The translations under genes were made by a program, and so were the position numbers. From NCBI GenBank assembly GCA_050732575.1, contig JBOHRF010000077.1, positions 1 through 18,769 on the forward strand: a stretch of 18,769 nt of DNA, given 5' to 3'. Below are positions 15,701-18,769 of this stretch, piece after piece. Under the pieces are notes generated by a model. It did not search any database, was not told the origin of the DNA, and was given only the letters and a program-made list of their open reading frames with translations. The stretch is from JBBDWZ01 sp050732575 (GTDB taxonomy: Bacteria > Gemmatimonadota > Gemmatimonadetes > Longimicrobiales > RSA9). Within the stretch, counting starts at the first letter, position 1; each line of letters starts with the position of its first letter.

Positions 15701-16103
15701 GATGGCTGCGTGCGCTGCTGTACCACTCATCGACCCAGCTCGTGAAGGGCTGACGCAGGAAGTACTCTCGGGGACCCGATGTCGGCGTCAGGTCGATGGC
15801 AAATGGCATGGTCACACGGCCCAGGCCCAGTGCGATGCGATTGCTGTCTGCTCGGGCAGGCGACGGCAACGTCAACTGTTGGGCAGAAGACGCCCCAGTC
15901 ATGAGCCATGGCAGTATTACGGCCAGAGTCAGCGCGAAAAAACCCGCCGCCGTGCGTCGGTGGGCTACACGCACCGGCGCGGGCCGTTCAGCGGACCCTG
16001 TAGGCTGCTCGCTCGAACTGGATGATGGTGCCGATTTCAACGCAATTCCGGGACTGCCGCTTGCGCGCTTGTAACACTGGTAAGCATGAAATATACTAAT
16101 CAC
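9789..16103 (-). CDS. sprA: SprA-like giant outer-membrane protein (type IX secretion translocon family)
   Basis: The protein has up to 2104 residues. SprA of Bacteroidota is a single-chain beta-barrel of about 2,400 residues that forms the outer-membrane pore of the type IX system. Signal peptide: VAHRR (46-50), a hydrophobic core, and cleavage SSA|QQ after residue 74. The block at 225-320 (DMQFGVQVAGTISDRIHVNVDYDQ, split by short turns, then VEVGDVSIRLP and IPAGNFGFKATGQLGPLEFQTV) matches the repeated SprA N-terminal pattern. Later features are a calcium-binding-like loop LDGNGFLDGND near residue 1060 and many amphipathic beta strands up to the end. Cysteines occur only as close pairs (for example 210/218). 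The GTG at 16103 lies upstream of or inside promoter-like sequence. TTG 16040 or GTG 15974 (the latter giving a 31-residue signal peptide) is more likely the true start. The stop overlaps the cyclase gene. Confidence 0.85.
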   Translation of the reverse strand: MISIFHAYQCYKRASGSPGIALKSAPSSSSSEQPTGSAERPAPVRVAHRRTAAGFFALTLAVILPWLMTGASSAQQLTLPSPARADSNRIALGLGRVTMPFAIDLTPTSGPREYFLRQPFTSWVDEWYSSARSHLERQPEVLLRKAWSGALPASPRADAVALAAPAVAARDTAERTSGVLPGRLSQFADIGMVVKGRAELGGAWTKFAPCDPGLHLNCSPSLFPQLKPDMQFGVQVAGTISDRIHVNVDYDQTREFDAANNINVFYQGFADEVLQRVEVGDVSIRLPASRYLTQGIPAGNFGFKATGQLGPLEFQTVFAQQRGDVTTREFRLGGLGNQQGLVQDAQLMLDDADYVEGQFFFLVDPDSLFSATGPRHVDVLALRPGDAPSSLRPARGGQIQVYRDERINLNNPQQQGQPGYFLANAEAGNIRVSGLFRRLIADDQYVVHPSGLWIMLRAPLRADEQLAISYITESGDTIGAINAELTPAGDSTPRLRLLRGAVSTHQPGAATWDYEMHQVYRLDSSNNVELNSIELKLSLGELSGGSTFKDVNGVPLTFLRLFGLDEDAPVDQLDMAQIYQPGRDAFGSSTGSAGRSGVAGTYVIFSTLEPFARPGPVPSARLSAAQAAAVLGTDANAAIYDNPDPVTRESAGRYRLNFKYRLKVEGLMESFNLGAFGIREGSERLFLGEKALQSGVDYTIDYEIGTVTLNDAQSLFASNPEGQIRATWEQKSLFQIAPTSVFGLNARAALGRRGELNFVGLYQSEGSIISRPQVGVEPGSVVLGGVSGRLDLGGYALDRMLSNIPGLRLGAPSAVTLSGELALSVPNPNTRGEAYLDDFEATDELPLPTHRRQWKLGSRPETNEHATAELPMVLDAASAINLVWQHDILQNGNVTGTFFPREIDRQIVIAGNELPEPVLWLTFGDSTPNTVGRRWRSMTTVLSTTGRDLSRSEYLEFYMWSSAVRGQTLVIDIGQLSEDAFYFDEDEQTTGTYPNGERWGLAILDQEANLARREVWGTDKDERGLWNRTCEANLQQQYAQGDPDANCARKNGEPDSEDLDGNGFLDGNDQAHFRFVIPLDDSPANPFLVRDTSATHTRFRLFRVPLRTAGRGVNGATDATWRFIKHLRMTVASPMVNAANAPVLFENYVLARMRVTGSRWTKRDINGIMQGPLTDVPAAGATADMLQVGPVSLLNDSDYAPPAGVTNELQDPSTRFGSSGVEFNEKALRLDYQRLAPGQRAEVYFRYPQQSRGFLAYRQLRLWALPRSGNWGPAGDLRFQVRVGNDARNYYLYQSRLTPPITGPVNPADWLPQIVVEFDRWFELREQATLLLESGAAPPGQPVVLWSADSAYAVVLEDRARAPNLSATRELSFAVFNAGNTTALGQVWIDDMRLSGAFRDPGMAGSFTMDVRGGDFLNASITYANQSAVFRQLNQDARYLSTGEVSVTSTAQLGQLTPGGWGLDLPLSVTHTRSGQDPLFLENSDVRAQNLTGLRESGADATRVSLSLRKRTPSANPIVGVLIDGLALRVGYNKADNSTVTTRAQANGFDGGISYARDLAPRTVPAVPGLLQGLLRALAPARMEESDFFKRLAGSRLRWTPERIVMGSAYYKQERRSFQYDRVLELDNDSTRSIESPRHGLENDASISFLPFEALRATISLRSSRDLLATDRASNQTLERNAIAAARSRLSGIDIGWETQRSLSSELSFRPEIAPWLRPAFNYSARFGTDRHPSYLEARPDSTALMQRRFQAERSLNRALLFEPAGLLRALYALPEQGTDSLLAARAALTRWTYALANTLRPIELNWNASLGSQFERELSQPGLAYQVGLGGFDAYRLIGGDTAVFVNARSAFTARSALRLPLNAELDATFEENTIDAVDQRGGNRQQVDRRWPQLHLNWSRLPLPAFLDPIIVTGTLRAGIENSRQHSLLGGFSDQERGGRETRIPVGLVVGFANGFSAQYTGALSTGTSTDPTGDAEQSGSDHTLQLGGLFQPPESWRERLNGPITLNLTLKQTSQRNCRFQSILVVAEEATSCIRFIDFRNRTANLVVESTVRDLRVGLQMSYSSRQSFVGTHNGTSQFQIGLFGNFEMKAGRALQPAGLR
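16069..16097 (+). promoter_or_regulatory. Sigma70-type promoter for lptFG
   Basis: TTGTAA (16069-16074) and TATACT (16092-16097) are separated by exactly 17 bases. This predicts a start of transcription near 16104, giving a leader of about 70 bases before lptF. The same AT-rich patch read on the minus strand has TATATT (16095-16090), a possible -10 for sprA with a poor -35. The two promoters may therefore overlap back to back. Confidence 0.6.
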
Positions 16104-16174
16104 TTACACGATTCTGTAGGGGCGCGTGCCGGCCCCAGATTCGGTCCTCAATTCGGACGGCTGACGAGGCCATC

Positions 16175-17533
16175 ATGAGCATCATGACGCGCTACTTCCT
16201 GCGCCTGCATGTCGGCCCGTTTTTCTTTTCCCTCACGGTCCTGACCAGTCTGCTCTTCGTTAACGTAGTCGCACGCCGGTTTGAGGAATTGGCAGGCAAA
16301 GGGCTCCCGCTGCGCGTGATCCTCGAGGTGTTTGCGTTCTCGTTGCCCCACATCCTGGCACTCACGCTGCCCATGTCCGTGCTGGTCTCGGTGCTGTACG
16401 CATTCAGTCAACTGACCGCCGATAATGAGATCACGGCACTGAAAGCCAGTGGCGTGAGCCTGCGCCGATTGCTGGTACCATTGATCCTGATGGGCACCGC
16501 ATTGGGGACGTTCATGGTCTATTTCAATGACCGGATCCTGCCCGAGACCAATCACTATCTCAAGACACTGCTGATCGACATTGCCCGGAAGAGTCCGGTC
16601 TTCACCATGAAGGAACAGCTCATTAACAACATTCAGACGGAGGACTTGCGCACGCGCTACTACTTGCAGGCCGCGGACATTGATCCGGCCACGAATCGTC
16701 TGACCGACGTGGTGATCTACGATATGAGTGTACCCGGGCGCGACCGGACCGTATATGCGGATAGCGGTCGGATGGCTTTTAACCGGGAGCAAACGAATCT
16801 GTTCCTGATGCTGTACGACGGCCGGGTGCACGAGCTGCGAGAGACGGATCCGCTCGCTTTCCAACGTGTGTTTTTCAAACGTCAAATGCTCGAGCTGGAA
16901 GGCGTGGGCAACGAGCTGGAGCGCAATACCGAAGACAGCTATCGCAGCGACCGCGAGATGGGCCTTACCATGCTGGCGGCGCAGGTTGATTCGGCGCGTA
17001 AGGAGCTGCAGCGCATAGTGGACGAGGCCGCGCGCCAGAATGCCACCGCAGTCAAGCAAGTGCTTGACAGCGGGCCCAATGCCGGCGTCACGGATGGCGC
17101 CGTACGTCGGGCTGCGCTCGAAATGAGAGTCCTGGAATCGCGCGCCGAATCAGAACGGCAGCGCATGAACCGCTACCAGGTGGAATGGCACAAGAAGTTC
17201 GCCATTCCGTTTGCTTGCATCGTCTTCGTGATTCTGGGCGCACCTCTGGCTGTGCGCTTCCCGCGCGGCGGCGTGGGCATGGTGATCGCCGTGTCGCTCC
17301 TGATCTTCGGCATTTACTACATTTCGCTGATCGTCGGCGAAAGCCTGGGTGATCGCGGCAAAGTGTCGCCCTTCTGGGGTCCCTGGGCGCCCAACCTGCT
17401 CTTCCTGTTATTCAGCCTGTGGGGCATGCTGCGCATCGGCCGGGAAACCTCCACTGCCCGTGGAGGCGGCTGGATCGACTGGTGGCTGGCATTCCGTGAA
17501 TTCCTGGGCCGGCCGCGCCGGAGACGCGCGTGA
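16175..17533 (+). CDS. lptF: LPS export ABC transporter permease LptF
   Basis: The protein has 452 residues. LptF and LptG form the membrane core that, with the LptB ATPase, pulls lipopolysaccharide from the inner membrane onto the LptC/A/D bridge. Membrane segments lie at about 13-33, 57-79, 98-116, 343-360, 366-388 and 403-420. The family signature DNEITALKASGVSLRRLLVP (83-102) follows helix 2. The periplasmic beta-jellyroll lies at about 125-250. A helical, Glu/Arg/Gln-rich segment at about 262-340 is inserted between the jellyroll and helix 4, making this protein about 90 residues longer than E. coli LptF. GAGG lies 5 bases before the ATG, and a second ATG lies three codons on. The stop overlaps lptG by 4 bases. 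Confidence 0.9.
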   Translation: MSIMTRYFLRLHVGPFFFSLTVLTSLLFVNVVARRFEELAGKGLPLRVILEVFAFSLPHILALTLPMSVLVSVLYAFSQLTADNEITALKASGVSLRRLLVPLILMGTALGTFMVYFNDRILPETNHYLKTLLIDIARKSPVFTMKEQLINNIQTEDLRTRYYLQAADIDPATNRLTDVVIYDMSVPGRDRTVYADSGRMAFNREQTNLFLMLYDGRVHELRETDPLAFQRVFFKRQMLELEGVGNELERNTEDSYRSDREMGLTMLAAQVDSARKELQRIVDEAARQNATAVKQVLDSGPNAGVTDGAVRRAALEMRVLESRAESERQRMNRYQVEWHKKFAIPFACIVFVILGAPLAVRFPRGGVGMVIAVSLLIFGIYYISLIVGESLGDRGKVSPFWGPWAPNLLFLLFSLWGMLRIGRETSTARGGGWIDWWLAFREFLGRPRRRRA

Positions 17534-18600
17534 TTCGCATTCTGGATCGATATGTTGCGCGTGAGTTCACGCGGCTGTTTCTGCTCTTCGCCGTGGCCGC
17601 ACCGCTTCTATTCGTGCTGGGCGATCTGACCGACAACCTCGACCGCTACATGGATCGCAGCATCACACCTGAAGCCGTGGCTCTCAGCTATGTCTACCAC
17701 TTTCCCCTGTTCGTGCTCTACTCCTTCCCCATTGCATCGCTGATCGGCACCGTGTTCACCGTCAACAACATGACACGTCACTCGGAGTTGTCAGCAGCCA
17801 AAGCGGGCGGCATCAGCTTCTGGCGACTGTTGGCGCCCCTGCCCATTCTCGGCGTGTTGCTGACCCTGGTTGCCCTCGGTCTCTCCGAGCTCGTGCCTAT
17901 CACGACGCGCATGCGGACACGCCTGCTGGAGCGCGGCGGAAACGAAAACTTCGCGCGTACCGATTTTGTCTATCTCGGACAGGATGGCTACGTGTTCGCC
18001 ATCCGCCGCATTGACCTGGAAGGCCAGGTCATCACCGGCCTGGTCGTGGAACGGGAAGGCGACGAACCCAGCATCCCATCGCTCTACGTCAAAGCGCAGG
18101 ACGCAGTTTACGATTCGGTCCGCGGCTGGACCGCACGGCACGGCACCCTGCGTCTGCTCTACGGCGAGGAAGAGCGACACTTCGAATTCCGGGAACTGAT
18201 CTCGCGCCGCTTCCAGGAAACACCCCAGCAATTGCTGGCTCAGCCCAAAGACACCGATGAGATGCGCTACCGTGAGCTCAGCCAGTTCATTGAAACAAAA
18301 ATTCGATCGGGCAGCAGTCCGCTCGAGTTGATGGTCGAGCGCGCCCAGAAAATCGCCATTCCGGTCGCAACCTTGATCATCGTGTTGTTCGGCGCGCCTC
18401 TGGCCAACAGTACGCAGCGCGGAGGACCCGCTTACGGGATTGGTATTTCACTCGGCATCACCATCGTTTATCTGATGCTGTTCCGTATATTCGGCGCCGC
18501 CGGCTCGACGGGCACGTTGGATCCCAACCTGGCCGCCTGGCTACCCAACGGCCTGGTCTTCCTGGCGGCCATGGCGTTGACACTGCGGGTCAAGACGTAA
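17530..18600 (+). CDS. lptG: LPS export ABC transporter permease LptG
   Basis: The protein has 356 residues, standard for LptG. GTG start in a GTGA overlap with the lptF stop, so the two are translationally coupled. Membrane segments lie at about 12-30, 54-78, 98-120, 282-298, 305-325 and 334-352. The family signature RHSELSAAKAGGISFWRLLAP (83-103, shown in part as LSAAKAGGISFWRLL) follows helix 2. The periplasmic jellyroll lies at about 140-245, and AIPVATLIIVLFGAPLA (284-300) opens the last helix set. LptG pairs with LptF as the second half of the permease. Which of the two is F and which G rests on gene order and length, as they are paralogues. Confidence 0.9.
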   Translation: MIRILDRYVAREFTRLFLLFAVAAPLLFVLGDLTDNLDRYMDRSITPEAVALSYVYHFPLFVLYSFPIASLIGTVFTVNNMTRHSELSAAKAGGISFWRLLAPLPILGVLLTLVALGLSELVPITTRMRTRLLERGGNENFARTDFVYLGQDGYVFAIRRIDLEGQVITGLVVEREGDEPSIPSLYVKAQDAVYDSVRGWTARHGTLRLLYGEEERHFEFRELISRRFQETPQQLLAQPKDTDEMRYRELSQFIETKIRSGSSPLELMVERAQKIAIPVATLIIVLFGAPLANSTQRGGPAYGIGISLGITIVYLMLFRIFGAAGSTGTLDPNLAAWLPNGLVFLAAMALTLRVKT

Positions 18601-18608
18601 ACGAACGG

Positions 18609-18625
18609 AACGGAGTTAATCCGTT
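18609..18625. other. Small hairpin between convergent lptG and dapF
   Basis: AACGGA (18609-18614) and TCCGTT (18620-18625) form a 6-base stem around GTTAA in the 49-base gap between the two stops. It has no T run and is a weak candidate for a bidirectional termination or pausing element. Confidence 0.25.
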
Positions 18626-18649
18626 GCATCCACAAAGCATATCCACCGG

Positions 18650-18769
18650 CTACCATCCGGCCGCAACTTCTGCCCGCACACTGCCTTCCAGAATGATTTG
18701 TGCAGGCGCGCGCAACTTTACCTGGTAGTCCGTGGAAATCTCGATCTCTGCAGTGCCTCCCGGCATGTG
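18650..18769 (-). CDS. dapF: Diaminopimelate epimerase, C-terminal end (partial)
   Basis: A minus-strand frame enters from the right edge and ends at TAG (18652-18650), giving 39 residues. HMPGGTAEIEIS, then LRAPAQIILEGSV (19-31), matches the closing strand pattern of DapF (a PGG-x-hydrophobic strand, a tGPA-x-hydrophobic-x-F-x-G turn, then the end). DapF converts LL- to meso-diaminopimelate for peptidoglycan and lysine synthesis in the cytoplasm. The catalytic cysteines lie outside the window, so the assignment rests on this tail alone. The gene converges on lptG. Confidence 0.65.
   Translation of the reverse strand, partial: HMPGGTAEIEISTDYQVKLRAPAQIILEGSVRAEVAAGW

Noticed and set aside
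16148..17059. A 303-codon minus-strand open frame opposite lptF
   Set aside because: Rich in His and Gln with no domain. The LptF frame on the plus strand has clear family motifs, a promoter and a ribosome site.

Overview
The window is GC-rich (roughly 60% by eye) Gram-negative bacterial DNA dominated by cell-envelope genes. A very large SprA-type outer-membrane protein, a Bacteroidota-style glutaminyl cyclase, an LptF with a long coiled-coil insertion and a PEP-CTERM surface protein occur together in GC-rich DNA with several GTG starts. This points to the FCB superphylum and most likely Gemmatimonadota. The assignment is inferred from gene content, as there is no rRNA or marker gene here.

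Layout, left to right. (1) 1-2673: an edge-truncated membrane protein resembling isoprenylcysteine methyltransferases (minus), a palindromic operator-like site at 474-489, a DUF1254/DUF1214 protein (plus), and a convergent small four-helix membrane protein (minus). (2) 2674-3043: a 370-base non-coding region, then a secreted PEP-CTERM protein (plus) with a thioester-domain-like signature, closed by a very strong intrinsic terminator at 3738-3777. (3) 3797-16103: a long minus-strand run, transcribed right to left, of sprA, glutaminyl cyclase, a ComEA-like double helix-hairpin-helix protein, pilB, pilT and pilC. Within it sprA/cyclase and pilB/pilT each overlap by 4 bases. (4) 16175-18600: divergent lptF-lptG (plus), also overlapping by 4 bases, read from a good sigma70-type promoter at 16069-16097. 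(5) 18650-18769: the C-terminal end of a minus-strand gene that reads as diaminopimelate epimerase (dapF).

Functional reading. LptFG power lipopolysaccharide extraction from the inner membrane. SprA-type proteins form the outer-membrane pore of type IX secretion in Bacteroidota. PilB/PilT/PilC are the extension ATPase, retraction ATPase and platform protein of a type IV pilus, and the neighbouring ComEA-like protein suggests that pilus serves DNA uptake. The most interesting pattern is that glutaminyl cyclase is translationally coupled to sprA, while both proteins in the window with recognisable signal-peptidase-I signals (SprA and the PEP-CTERM protein) are predicted to begin with glutamine after cleavage. 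Glutamine is the substrate for pyroglutamate capping. No rRNA, tRNA, CRISPR array, insertion sequence or integrase was seen.
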